Source: Bacteroidales bacterium (GTDB lineage Bacteria > Bacteroidota > Bacteroidia > Bacteroidales > GCA-2748055). From it: a stretch of DNA of 64,000 nucleotides. The position numbers were made by a program, and so were the translations under genes. The stretch lies in NCBI GenBank assembly GCA_023138875.1, contig JAGLOO010000055.1, positions 25,923 through 89,922 of the forward strand, given 5' to 3'. This document shows positions 1 through 7,376 of the stretch, piece by piece. The stretch's first letter is position 1, and every line of letters begins with the position of its first letter. Under the pieces are notes generated by a model. The model had not been told where the DNA came from, made no database searches, and saw only the letters and a list, made by a program, of their open reading frames with translations.

Positions 1-3
1 CTT

Positions 4-497
4 TCATGCCCAACCTGCCCATCCTCCAGCTATAGCAATTAAGAAGTTTATAGAATCTACTTCATCTTTTGTCCCAAAGTAATACTTCGGTTGTGTTGCT
101 TCATTCATACGGCCAATTAAGCGTTTTCGGGTTTCGTCCAACGTTCTCACACCGGTACGGATGTTAAGAAAAACATGGTCGCCCAGTGCCACCATTTCTT
201 TAGTAATAGTTACACTTTTGCCCGGATATACTACTGCAATGGTGTATTGGTTTTCGTCAATCACTTGAATGGAAGAATATACATCCCAGGCCGGGTTAAT
301 TAAGGTTGCTCCTTCTGATATATCCACCACGGCATGACTGTACATAATATCCTGATTTTCTCTAATCACAAACTGATTGTCTATACTGGACATTTCACGT
401 GAATGTCGAAGGGTATTAACCGGATGTTCTTTTTGTTTCCGCTATTGCAGGATGATAATCCTATTAATATGGAAAGGATAATTAGAAATGGAATCAT
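4..497 (-). pseudogene. Frameshifted DUF1254-type lipoprotein gene
   Basis: The gene begins with an ATG at 497 and a lipoprotein signal peptide whose lipobox reads LSSC. That frame runs to a TAG at 381-383. The domain continues in another frame from about position 440, where residues such as VIREN, DIMYS and VVDISEGA match the N-terminal part of DUF1254 proteins. The two frames overlap around a run of five A on the coding strand (430-434), a likely slippage site. The domain frame stops at position 4, just after a GGW motif where family members usually continue, so the far end is probably broken as well. The family has no firmly known function. A sequencing error could explain the first shift but would not restore the C-terminus seen here. 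Confidence 0.6.
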
Positions 498-953
498 TTT
501 ACCCACTGTTAATCCTTTTTTAGCTAATATTCATATTGTTATTGTTGCCAAATGGGGTTATATCCACCTTTAAGTTAGACATTATTTCAATATCTGATAC
601 GGGAAATGGATTTTTTTCCACGAATGATTCACATTTCGATGTATATATGTTAAACCCTGATATTAAGGATATACGTACTTGATGAATGCTGGTAATTATT
701 GAGAACAGTTCCGTGGAAGGTGTCCGGAATCAGGGCAAGAATATGCAAGCGCTCAAAATTTTCAAATGCACTGGAGACATTGTTAAAAGAGAGGCCTTTT
801 TTTGCCAACTGGCAAAAAGCAGCGACGTTTTAACAATGACGCAAGCACAAAATTCAGCGACGTGCTAATCAATGCCGGAAGCTCGCAAATTTTTCCGGGG
901 CAGATCTTGGCGGCTAGATCCTGAAACTCTGACCTCCGTCAGGGCAGGCAAGT
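498..953. other. Stretch without a convincing gene
   Basis: No coding frame here looks real. A 60-codon open frame at 686-868 runs straight through a strong inverted repeat and shows no recognisable domain. The stretch holds the nested inverted repeat at 778-838 and most of the hairpin at 918-960. It is probably decayed sequence between the DUF1254 and aminotransferase remnants. Confidence 0.55.
778..838. repeat. Nested inverted repeat (MITE- or hairpin-like)
   Basis: An 11-base outer arm at 778-788 (CATTGTTAAAA) is perfectly complemented at 828-838. Inside it a second stem at 799-806 pairs with 811-818 (TTTTTGCC with GGCAAAAA) around a four-base loop. The heptamer AGCGACG occurs at 821-827 and again at 857-863. 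It could be a small non-autonomous element, a terminator or a structured RNA. The sequence alone does not decide. Confidence 0.6.
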
Positions 954-960
954 TCAGGAT
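918..960. repeat. REP-like hairpin at the end of the aminotransferase remnant
   Basis: ATCCTGAA at 918-925 pairs with TTCAGGAT at 953-960, and CTGAC at 929-933 pairs with GTCAG at 938-942 around a CTCC loop. The outer arm overlaps the stop codon of the aminotransferase remnant (954-956). Hairpins of this sort, carrying a TCCTGAAC-type arm, occur repeatedly in Bacteroidota genomes as extragenic palindromes. This one may also serve as a terminator. Confidence 0.5.
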
Positions 961-1055
961 GACAGAGTTCTGCCGGGATATTCCATGAGGGCTTTTTCAA
1001 GGCAGGTCATGGCCTTTTCAAGGTCATCCTTTTTCAGGACATATGCGATCTGGAT
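954..1055 (-). pseudogene. 3' remnant of an aspartate aminotransferase gene
   Basis: Only about 33 codons remain. The translation contains IAYVL, then a charged helix with EKAMTCLEKALMEYPG, and ends at a TGA at 954-956. This matches the extreme C-terminus of class I/II pyridoxal-phosphate aminotransferases of the aspartate aminotransferase group. A TAG lies directly upstream in frame, and the IS3-type element begins at about 1051, so the rest of the gene has been removed or lies elsewhere. Identification rests on a short segment, but the pattern is characteristic. Confidence 0.6.
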
Positions 1056-1727
1056 CTACCCCATTAATTCGGACGCTCAGTTAAGCTAGGCTGCGGTTTT
1101 AAATTTATAATTATTTTTCTCAAACTCCTCTATTGTTTGGTACCCTATTGCTGAGTGCCTTCGGCGACGGTTATACCAGCTTTCAATCCATTCAAATATT
1201 GAAAGCTGAGCTTGCTCTTGGTTTATGAAATTTTGGTTATATATCCATTCTACTTTAATAGTCTTGAAGAAGCTCTCAGCCACGGCATTATCCCAGCAAT
1301 TACCTTTTCTGCTCATACTCTGGGAAATCAATTTATTTGCTTTCAGGATCTTTGTGAACTCATTGCAGGCATACTGGGTTCCCCGATCAGAGTGGAATAT
1401 AAGTTCTTGGGTAATGGGTCGGTTCCATATGGCCATGATCCAGGCTGGAATGATCGTTTCCTCCGTAGAAAGACTCTTACTCATCGACCAGCCAATCACC
1501 TTGCGGTCATGGAGGTCGATGATTACAGTCAGATACATCCAACCAGCCTTGGTGCGCACGTAGGTGATGTCTGAAACCCAGACTTCACCCGGCCTGGTGG
1601 CCCGGAACTTCCTGTTCAACAAATTGGGTGCCACTGGATAATTGTGTTTCGAGTCGGTTGTAACCTTGAACTTCCTTCTCCTTTTGGCACGAAGACCGGC
1701 AGCCCGCATCATCATGGCAATTTACTA
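1051..1727 (-). mobile_element. 5'-truncated IS3-family element
   Basis: The element keeps most of the orfB transposase frame and a right end that, read on the minus strand, finishes in GGGGTAGATCCA at 1051. This fits the TG...CA termini of IS3 elements. orfA, the first part of orfB and the left inverted repeat are missing. Homology starts around position 1727, inside the helix-turn-helix (HTH_21) part of OrfB. It separates a yaaA fragment from an aminotransferase fragment, so the locus was rearranged after or during insertion. Confidence 0.65.
1086..1715 (-). pseudogene. IS3-family transposase OrfB, N-terminally truncated
   Basis: This is the integrase-core (rve, DDE) part of an IS3 OrfB. 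The catalytic acidic residues sit in DITYV, in HSDRGTQY and in VAESFF. The C-terminal YNRRRRHSAIGY motif is typical of the family. At 209 residues it lacks the roughly 70 N-terminal residues and the OrfA partner needed for normal transposition. An in-frame TAA lies a few codons upstream of the first ATG (1715), so the product cannot be extended. It is probably inactive unless rescued in trans. Confidence 0.8.
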
Positions 1728-2058
1728 CTTTTAGTAGCTTAACTTGCCGTCCATCTTTTTGGGGTATATTCACTCTACTTTTACCGGTATCAAAGACAAC
1801 AAGCAGTGGGTACCAGACTTGAAGAGATAGGCCTTCGTCTGCAGAATAAGAACTACGCCAGGCGGCATATCTTTCAAAAGTCAATGTGGCCAGTTTATCG
1901 CTCACCTTCATCATGCTTTTTAGCTGAGAAATGGAATATTGCCGAAGCTGGTCCACAAGCTCTTCGGCCTGGTCAAGGTATTGTGGGGAACAATGGAGGT
2001 CTGTTACTCCGTGTGGAGATCTGTTGATGGTTTTAGCTGGTCCGAGTATGGTAAGCAT
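1585..2058 (-). pseudogene. yaaA: Truncated yaaA (UPF0246, peroxide-stress protein)
   Basis: From the ATG at 2058 the first roughly 76 residues match the N-terminus of YaaA. They begin with MLTILGPAKT and include LKSMMKVSDKLATL, the motif seen as LMKISDKLAGLN in E. coli. Full-length YaaA is about 255 residues; here homology stops near position 1831. The frame then runs through unrelated sequence and out of frame through the IS3 remnant to 1585. YaaA limits free iron during peroxide stress in E. coli. This copy cannot make the full protein. It lies 37 bases downstream of the membrane-protein gene at 2096-2821 and was probably co-transcribed with it. Confidence 0.75.
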
Positions 2059-2095
2059 AGGGTGGATGGAATGGTCTGTTGAAGATAAGAAATAG

Positions 2096-2821
2096 CTACG
2101 GTCCCCTTCTGTAATTCTCGTCCCTGAAGAACAACTGACCCTTTGTCAGCCAAGAGATTCCGAATGAAAACAGCACGATGGATTCCAGCCAGAAGACCGG
2201 GTCGAAGCGTTTCAGGCCGGGGTAAAGAATACTCAGGAACCACATGTAGGCAATGATCAGGAGCAGTGATGTCGTCATAATGCTGCCGCAGATGTAGTAG
2301 ACCACGTTCCGCTTCTTCTTCTGTCGCCCCATAAACATCTTTTCACCGGTCACCCTGTCAATATGCGTCTTGGGAAAAAGGAGCAGAGAGTAGACGATCA
2401 GGATGATGAAATACAATAGTGCACTTAAGTTGTGCAGCCTGCCCACCAGTGGATTCTGCGCCGCAACCGGAATCAGGCAAGGCTGATCAGGAGTGCTGAT
2501 GGTGCAGGGCAGGAAGGCTACTCCGAGGACGACTATACAGCCCAGGTAGCCGGCAATGTTATCCATCCAGTCGTGCCCCCTATAGGCGAAAAGGAAGAGG
2601 GCAACCGCGCAGTTGAACCCTACGAAGATGTTCCTCATGTTGGTGTAATAATAGGTGCTGATGGACATCTGGACCTCTTTGCAATCTCCGAACAGAAATG
2701 AGCCGGCCAACAGGATCAGCGGCAGGGTGATCCCAAGGATCCCGATGGTCCGTCTCATGGTATAATAGGAGATGATCTCGGGAGGTTTTTCCATGTGATG
2801 ATGCCGATCCTTGTTTTCCAT
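2096..2821 (-). CDS. Six-helix membrane protein of unknown function
   Basis: The 241-residue product has about six hydrophobic segments, roughly at residues 23-46, 63-82, 89-108, 130-150, 175-200 and 208-230. Between the first and second helices is a conserved-looking stretch with ISTYYYTNMRN. Its layout recalls DUF998- or Frag1-type small membrane proteins, but I cannot assign a family firmly. The start is the ATG at 2821 (MENKDRHHH). A scarred partial copy of this gene sits at 5699-5819, which shows that the locus has been duplicated. The GAF-SpoIIE gene lies 39 bases upstream on the same strand. Confidence 0.7.
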   Translation of the reverse strand: MENKDRHHHMEKPPEIISYYTMRRTIGILGITLPLILLAGSFLFGDCKEVQMSISTYYYTNMRNIFVGFNCAVALFLFAYRGHDWMDNIAGYLGCIVVLGVAFLPCTISTPDQPCLIPVAAQNPLVGRLHNLSALLYFIILIVYSLLLFPKTHIDRVTGEKMFMGRQKKKRNVVYYICGSIMTTSLLLIIAYMWFLSILYPGLKRFDPVFWLESIVLFSFGISWLTKGQLFFRDENYRRGP

Positions 2822-2860
2822 GTCCCCGGATGTCTTAAGTGTAAAACCGTAAAAAACCGG

Positions 2861-4294
2861 TCAAAGCCTTACGCCAAACAAACAAACATCGTCTATTTGC
2901 TCATTGCTTCCACGCCATTTTTCAAACGCATCCTCAATCAATTTCTTCTGATTCTCCATCGACTCCGCCTGAACGGATAGGAGCAGTTTCTTAAAGTTAC
3001 GGGTTTTGAACTTTTTACGTTTTTTACCTCCATATTGATCTACATAACCGTCTGAGAAAATATACAGGGAGTCGTTTTCCTGCAGCTTTATCAAATGGTT
3101 GGTAAACTCTCTTTCTTCCCAATGTACACCTATCGGTTGCTTATCTCCTTTTATGATGTGTAATTTGTAGTCATCATCCTCTAATGATGAATAAGGGATC
3201 ATTTCTGCTCCTGCTAATTGCTCTCTCTTTCTGAACAGAAACAGAGGCCTGTTTGCACCAGCAAATTGAAGCTCTTTTTTCTCCTGGTCTATAATGGCTA
3301 TTGCCATATCAATGCCTTCCTTTTGATCGTTTACAGATCCTTCCTGAGCGAGTATTTCCTTAACTTTGCTTCTTAAATGACCCAGAATCACACCGGGCTG
3401 TCTGATCCCGAAAGTTCTGAATTGCTCATTAAGCAGCGTTACCCCTAACATACTCATGAGTGCACCCGGAACACCATGTCCGGTAGAATCTGCCACGATA
3501 ACTACTCTAAAGCCGTCTATCTCTCTTACCCAATAAAAGTCACCGCCTATTATATCTTTAGGTTTATATATCGTGAAATAGTCGGAGAGTATATTATCCA
3601 TATATGCCGAAGACGGAAGAACAGCTTTTTGAATCCTCCTGGCATAGCTGATACTGTCAGTAATCGCTTGCTTTTGGTGAAGAACCAGAAGATGCTGTTT
3701 TCTGATTTTTTCTTCAGCCATGACCCTTTCTATGGCTCTGGCAATATGATCCGAAACGAAAACCAATAACTCTTCATCTATAACTGAATATGCATCTACA
3801 CTGTCATAGCTCTGGACAGCCATCACCCCAACAGTATTTCCTGAAAGCTTCAATGGGACACCCAGCCAGGAAGTTGATTGGGAACCAAAAAGTTTTATTT
3901 CGCCCGATTTATATAATGTGTTCATTTCCTCATTAGGAAATCTGACGGGATTACCTGTTCTTCGTACATAGTCTGTTAGGGTTCCAGACAAATCATGCAG
4001 CGTCACTTCTAATGATTCGTCATAGCCAACGTTCACTCCGGCGGTTTCAATGTTGTCATATTCATCTTCGAAGTAGGGGAAGAAATACTTATTGGTGGTT
4101 TCCTCATATAGACAAATGAAGAAATTCCTGGCAATTACCAGATCAGCGAGTATGTCATGTATGGTAGCGACAAATTCTTCAATGTTTGCGGCAGTATGAG
4201 CTTCTTCAGAAATCCTCAGGAGAGATTCCCATTTCTTGTCATTATCATGATATTTTTCACTTCTGCCGGGAGACACTATTTGAATTTCGAGCAA
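2861..4294 (-). CDS. GAF domain-SpoIIE-type serine phosphatase
   Basis: The N-terminal half (about residues 20-195) is a GAF sensor domain. A short coiled-coil linker with many Lys and Gln follows, then a PP2C-like SpoIIE phosphatase domain (about 235-477). Metal-binding motifs are visible in GGDFYW, ADSTGHGVPGALMS and FSDGYVDQYGG. Such proteins usually remove phosphate from anti-sigma-factor antagonists or related regulators after sensing a ligand. No antagonist or anti-sigma gene is adjacent, so the target is unknown. The start is uncertain. The TTG at 4294 lies inside a TATCTTTG promoter-like box, so the GTG at 4276 may be the real start. No ATG exists in the first hundred codons. Confidence 0.85.
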   Translation of the reverse strand: MLEIQIVSPGRSEKYHDNDKKWESLLRISEEAHTAANIEEFVATIHDILADLVIARNFFICLYEETTNKYFFPYFEDEYDNIETAGVNVGYDESLEVTLHDLSGTLTDYVRRTGNPVRFPNEEMNTLYKSGEIKLFGSQSTSWLGVPLKLSGNTVGVMAVQSYDSVDAYSVIDEELLVFVSDHIARAIERVMAEEKIRKQHLLVLHQKQAITDSISYARRIQKAVLPSSAYMDNILSDYFTIYKPKDIIGGDFYWVREIDGFRVVIVADSTGHGVPGALMSMLGVTLLNEQFRTFGIRQPGVILGHLRSKVKEILAQEGSVNDQKEGIDMAIAIIDQEKKELQFAGANRPLFLFRKREQLAGAEMIPYSSLEDDDYKLHIIKGDKQPIGVHWEEREFTNHLIKLQENDSLYIFSDGYVDQYGGKKRKKFKTRNFKKLLLSVQAESMENQKKLIEDAFEKWRGSNEQIDDVCLFGVRL

Positions 4295-4299
4295 AGATA
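4292..4299 (-). promoter_or_regulatory. Candidate -7 promoter box (TATCTTTG)
   Basis: On the minus strand TATCTTTG fits the Bacteroidota TAnnTTTG -7 consensus exactly. No good TTTG -33 box is seen 19-20 bases upstream. If used, transcription would begin near 4285, which favours the GTG at 4276 as the start of the phosphatase. Confidence 0.35.
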
Positions 4300-4397
4300 A
4301 TTTAAAAAAACCAGTACAGATCTATCCTTCCCCTTGTTCACAAAAAAGAGTAATTTCGCAGGATATTTTGAACGATCTTTTAATTAAAAATCACAAG

Positions 4398-4589
4398 ATG
4401 GCCTACAAGCCCTCAAAATTCAAGTCTATAGATCCAATCACCCCTGCGTGTAAAAAGAAGATGTACAATTCGCGTGAGGAGGCCGAGGATATGATCCATT
4501 ATATTCAGGAAAACCGAATAGTAAGAGAATTGAATACCTATCAATGCACAACCTGCGGTTTGTGGCATTTAACCAGTAAATCAAAATAG
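4398..4589 (+). CDS. Small CxxC protein, zinc-ribbon-like
   Basis: A 63-residue basic protein (MAYKPSKFKS) that ends in a YQCTTCGLWHLTS segment. A single earlier Cys (PACKKK) could complete a metal site with the CxxC pair and the His. The motif CTTCGLWHLT is familiar from small uncharacterised Bacteroidota proteins, sometimes labelled as zinc-ribbon or phage-related, with no known role. The ATG at 4398 was chosen over the TTG at 4368. It sits between a phosphatase on the other strand and a broken phosphodiesterase gene one base downstream. Confidence 0.6.
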   Translation: MAYKPSKFKSIDPITPACKKKMYNSREEAEDMIHYIQENRIVRELNTYQCTTCGLWHLTSKSK

Positions 4590-4590
4590 T

Positions 4591-5335
4591 ATGTATGTCT
4601 CAAACTGGCTGTTTCTGCTTCTTATGTTTCAACCCATTGTCTGTGGAGCTGTTTCAGATTATACTCTCACTGTGCCCTTTCCGGCACATGCTCATAACGA
4701 TTACAACCATGAGCATCCACTCTTCGATGCGCTGGAGAACGGATTCCGGAGCATTGAAGCGGATGTGTTTTCCATGGGCGATTCTTTGTATGTGGCGCAC
4801 GACAGGAAGGATATCAAACAGGGATTTGCTCATCAATATCAAGGACAACGGATTGACTACCTACAGCCTGTTGGACCGCATTTTGAATGATTTCCGGGAA
4901 ATCCTGTGTTTTGTATCCCCGGAAGGTTATTTCCGGGGAGGCGTGATGGTCGTTGTCTCCGGGAACCGCCCCATCGAACATATGATGAAGCAAACACACC
5001 GGTTTGCCTTTGTAGATGGCCGGATGAAGGATCTTACGGAGGAATACACTCCACTTCTGATGCCCCTGATCAGCGACAGATGGACCAAATATTTCTCCTG
5101 GAAGGGAATGGGTGAGATGCCGGAAAAAGAGAGGGCACAACTTAGATCGTACGTTCAACATGCCCATGAAAACGGCCAGTTGATCCGTTTCTGGGCTACC
5201 CCGGATTCAGCTGGTAAGGAACGCGAAGCCGTCTGGACTGAATGATTGGAAGTGGGAATAGATCTGGTTAATACCGATGATCTCACTGGACTGCGGGCGT
5301 TTTTATCGGCAAGGGTAGACGCATCGAACGAATAG
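4591..5335 (+). pseudogene. Broken PI-PLC/glycerophosphodiesterase-like gene
   Basis: The start (ATG at 4591) encodes a signal peptide and the phosphodiesterase hallmark PAHAHNDY followed by SIEADVF and VAHDR, which match the catalytic TIM-barrel front. Near 4830 the coding frame shifts to the second frame (NIKDNGLTTYSLL), and a middle stretch expected between these parts is absent. The second frame continues through GNRPIEHMM and RFWATPDS to an in-frame TGA at 5243-5245. After it, LEVGIDLVNTDDL and a TAG at 5333-5335 complete the expected C-terminus. The gene therefore carries a deletion with frameshift and a nonsense codon. It was probably a secreted phosphodiesterase. Confidence 0.75.
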
Positions 5336-5345
5336 CCCGGAGTAA

Positions 5346-5471
5346 GCAATTCTGGTTGTGGCGGATCTGCCAGAAGGATTGAAAGATGCTATAACCGATC
5401 TTGATGCAGGAAAAGGTATTGTTCATGAGGATGTAATCTCAAAATACCGTAAGAAATACCCAAATGCATAA
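5346..5471 (+). pseudogene. Antitoxin remnant of a type II toxin-antitoxin pair
   Basis: Forty-one codons after a TAA encode LPEGLKDAITDLDAGKG and HEDVISKYRKKYPNA. This resembles the C-terminal half of antitoxins paired with RelE/ParE toxins. The N-terminal DNA-binding part is missing. The stop TAA (5469-5471) overlaps the ATG of the toxin remnant (5464), the usual arrangement for such pairs. Confidence 0.5.
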
Positions 5472-5514
5472 GAAGATTATTTGGTCGCCCGATTCTAAGC
5501 GAGATCTTGAATAA
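5464..5514 (+). pseudogene. RelE/ParE-type toxin remnant
   Basis: Only the first 16 residues survive (MHKKIIWSPDSKRDLE), a typical opening of RelE/ParE-superfamily toxins, followed by a TAA at 5512-5514. The ATG overlaps the antitoxin stop. Nothing further of the toxin is seen downstream, where minus-strand lipoprotein sequence is read instead. Confidence 0.5.
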
Positions 5515-5647
5515 TTGAAATTTTAATACACCCAGCGCCTAACAATCCGCGTCTTTGTTCTGTGATAGAAATCTTCCTTGCACTGGAACATGATGCACCG
5601 GTTAGCAGTACAAGTAATGCAAGTCCCAATAAGATACGTCTGTTCAT
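5495..5647 (-). pseudogene. Small lipoprotein gene, 3' end replaced
   Basis: From the ATG at 5647 the 50-residue product has a lipoprotein signal peptide with lipobox TGASC, then SSARKISITEQRRGLL. This resembles the start of short Bacteroidota lipoproteins. The last residues (about 5495-5530) are antisense to the toxin remnant and share no family pattern, so the original C-terminus has been lost at a rearrangement junction. It may still be expressed as a short lipoprotein. Confidence 0.45.
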
Positions 5648-5698
5648 AGGCTGCGTTTTAGTTGTACGAAATATCCATACAGATTCCTGCCTTTGGGG

Positions 5699-5819
5699 TT
5701 ACGCATTTTTGTGCCCCCTGTAAGCGAACAGGAAAAGGGCAACCGCGCAGTTAAATCCTACAAAGATGTTCCGCATGTTGGTGTGATAATAGGTGCTGAT
5801 GCCGGTCTGTGTTTTCCAT
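5699..5819 (-). pseudogene. Internally deleted copy of the membrane-protein gene at 2096-2821
   Basis: From the ATG at 5819 the first residues are MENTDRHQH, nearly the same as MENKDRHHH of the intact gene. After this the DNA jumps, out of frame, to sequence encoding STYYHTNMRNIFVGF and LFAYRGH, then a TAA at 5699-5701. About 135 bases present in the intact gene are absent. The junction falls at the pentamer CATCA, which occurs at both edges of the missing piece in the intact copy. Similarity continues a little upstream of the ATG (to about 5835). Confidence 0.7.
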
Positions 5820-5847
5820 TATTCGGATGTCTTAAACATGCTGGTGG

Positions 5848-6174
5848 TCAGAGCATCTCATTCTCATCCAACCACTTCCTGACCCTTTCATGCTCTGCCT
5901 GGTATTTGGCTTCCATTTTACCGACCAGTTGCTGGAACCGTTCTTCTTGGCGGATGCTTTCAAACAGGGGATCCAGACCGTCCATAGCGTATACCCCATA
6001 CCCCATACGGTTCATGTCATTAACATCAAGATCACCTGTGGTTTCCAGCTGACTGAAATACCTGGAATAGTAGGTATACGCTTCTTCATAGCGCTTTGAA
6101 TCGAGAAATACCCTTCCCATATACAGTTCAGTACTTTCCTTTATTTTTGTCAATAAACTCTCGTAGTTTTTCAT
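5848..6174 (-). CDS. TPR-like protein fragment
   Basis: The product (108 residues from the ATG at 6174; the open frame reaches 6222) is helical, with a TPR-like ELYMGRVFLDSKRYEEAY segment. It ends in DPLFESIRQEERFQQLV and KMEAKYQAEHERVRKWL. That C-terminal pattern is common at the end of long TPR proteins fused to adenylate cyclase, kinase or TolB-type domains in Bacteroidota. The N-terminal effector part is absent, so this is probably the tail of a larger gene. It lies next to two other truncated genes. Confidence 0.5.
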   Translation of the reverse strand: MKNYESLLTKIKESTELYMGRVFLDSKRYEEAYTYYSRYFSQLETTGDLDVNDMNRMGYGVYAMDGLDPLFESIRQEERFQQLVGKMEAKYQAEHERVRKWLDENEML

Positions 6175-6187
6175 AGGGTTATGCGTT

Positions 6188-6787
6188 TTGAGATTCGTTA
6201 ACCCTATGTTTTTTGTTTTCACCCAATATTACAAATCAAGTTTTCCACAAATCGGAATTGCACCCCCCTGGAGCACTGACACTTTAATCGCCATTCGTTA
6301 CAATTTTGATTTAACAATAGACGACTCTGTGGATAAAAACTACTATTACCTCACCATGTCTTTCCCTGTTTACTTATTTAATCACTCTACCAATCAATAT
6401 GAAATATATACTAACCAATATACAGAAATTCTAACGGGCGATTTACCCAAACATCAGCTTTATTTAAACAATGGATTACTCTTTAATGATGATGAATTCA
6501 ATGGCTCAGGAAAGAAAATTTCAGGCACTGCAACCACTTTCACGCGTCCATGGGGTGATTTCAGTGATGTAGAAGAAGATATGAAATATGACAAAAGCAA
6601 ATTGTATATCAAATTATATTCACTGTCGAGCGATGCTTATTATTATTTTTCCGGCTATGCCAGACAAATGGCTACTGAAAATGATGTATATTCTGAGCCA
6701 ACACCTATTTACAGCAATATTGAAAATGGCTTAGGCATTTTTGCCGGAGAAAATATTACTTCAGAGGAGCTTGTAATTCAATATTAA
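6188..6787 (+). pseudogene. DUF4249 protein, C-terminal fragment
   Basis: Residues from about 35 onward (RYNFDLTIDDSVDKNYYYL to the end) match the second half of DUF4249. The closing pattern PIYSNIENGLGIFAGEN is diagnostic. DUF4249 proteins are about 270-400 residue lipoproteins usually encoded beside TonB-dependent receptors. Here the lipobox and first half are missing and no receptor is adjacent. The segment is visibly richer in A and T than its neighbours. The TTG at 6188 is only the first possible start. It looks like a transferred or rearranged scrap. Confidence 0.65.
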
Positions 6788-6822
6788 GTCTAAACCAAAA
6801 CTAATTGTAACACAATCATATT

Positions 6823-7374
6823 TTAAAGAGCATGAAGTCCCAGTTTGGACTCAATGGATTCATTCTGGATGCTTTTCACACAATCGATGGAAGGCAGGTA
6901 GGGTTTGATATCCAGTACCGGTGTTCCGTCAAATGCATCTATCCCGGAAACAAATAGTTTTCCGGACTCGATTTTATTGAGCCTGATTACAGAGAACCCT
7001 ATGGGATTAGGTCTTCTGGGACTTCGGGTGGCAAAAAGGCCAAATTCATACCGGTGGTCAGATGCGGGTGGTTTCACCATAGGATCCCAGGTTTCAACCC
7101 TGTCGAAATGGTATAGCACTATGATATAATCAAACAGGTCCAGGGTTGTAAGGGCCGCTCTGTATTCGGGAAAAATCTCAATAATACCGGAGCTGTCGGG
7201 TACCAGGATACCTTGACGTGGAGCCCCGGTCTCCGGGGTATAGTTTGTATGTATCACTCCAATTGGTTGGTAGTGAATACCGGACATTTCATTCTGTGAA
7301 TGTGTTTTCATAATGAGGAATATGATCAATAAAATGAATAGTAGAATCTTTTTTCTTTCACTATGTTTAAACAT
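6823..7374 (-). CDS. TrmO/TsaA-like (UPF0066) protein with hydrophobic N-terminus
   Basis: Residues about 33-170 form the TsaA/TrmO fold: YQPIGVIHTNY, TLDLFDYIIVLYHF, FATRSPRRPNPIGFS and FDGTPVLDIKPYLP. Family members use S-adenosylmethionine to methylate t6A37 of tRNA, so they act in the cytoplasm. This protein instead starts with about 27 residues that look like a signal peptide or membrane anchor (KKILLFILLIIFLIM), ending near SQ. A start at a later Met (MSGIHYQ) would give a normal cytosolic protein. It follows the MinD-type ATPase gene by two bases and closes the operon, which suggests a role with that cluster rather than in tRNA modification. The longer C-terminal domain of E. coli TrmO is absent. 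Confidence 0.7.
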   Translation of the reverse strand: MFKHSERKKILLFILLIIFLIMKTHSQNEMSGIHYQPIGVIHTNYTPETGAPRQGILVPDSSGIIEIFPEYRAALTTLDLFDYIIVLYHFDRVETWDPMVKPPASDHRYEFGLFATRSPRRPNPIGFSVIRLNKIESGKLFVSGIDAFDGTPVLDIKPYLPSIDCVKSIQNESIESKLGLHAL

Positions 7375-7376
7375 AT

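Noticed and set aside
686..868. 60-residue plus-strand open frame
   Set aside because: It spans the nested inverted repeat, has no family features and no clear ribosome site.
1212..1574. Plus-strand open frames across the IS3 transposase
   Set aside because: They are antisense to orfB, whose DDE motifs are clear.
2004..2243. 79-residue minus-strand open frame
   Set aside because: It overlaps the membrane-protein and yaaA frames in another phase and has no similarity.
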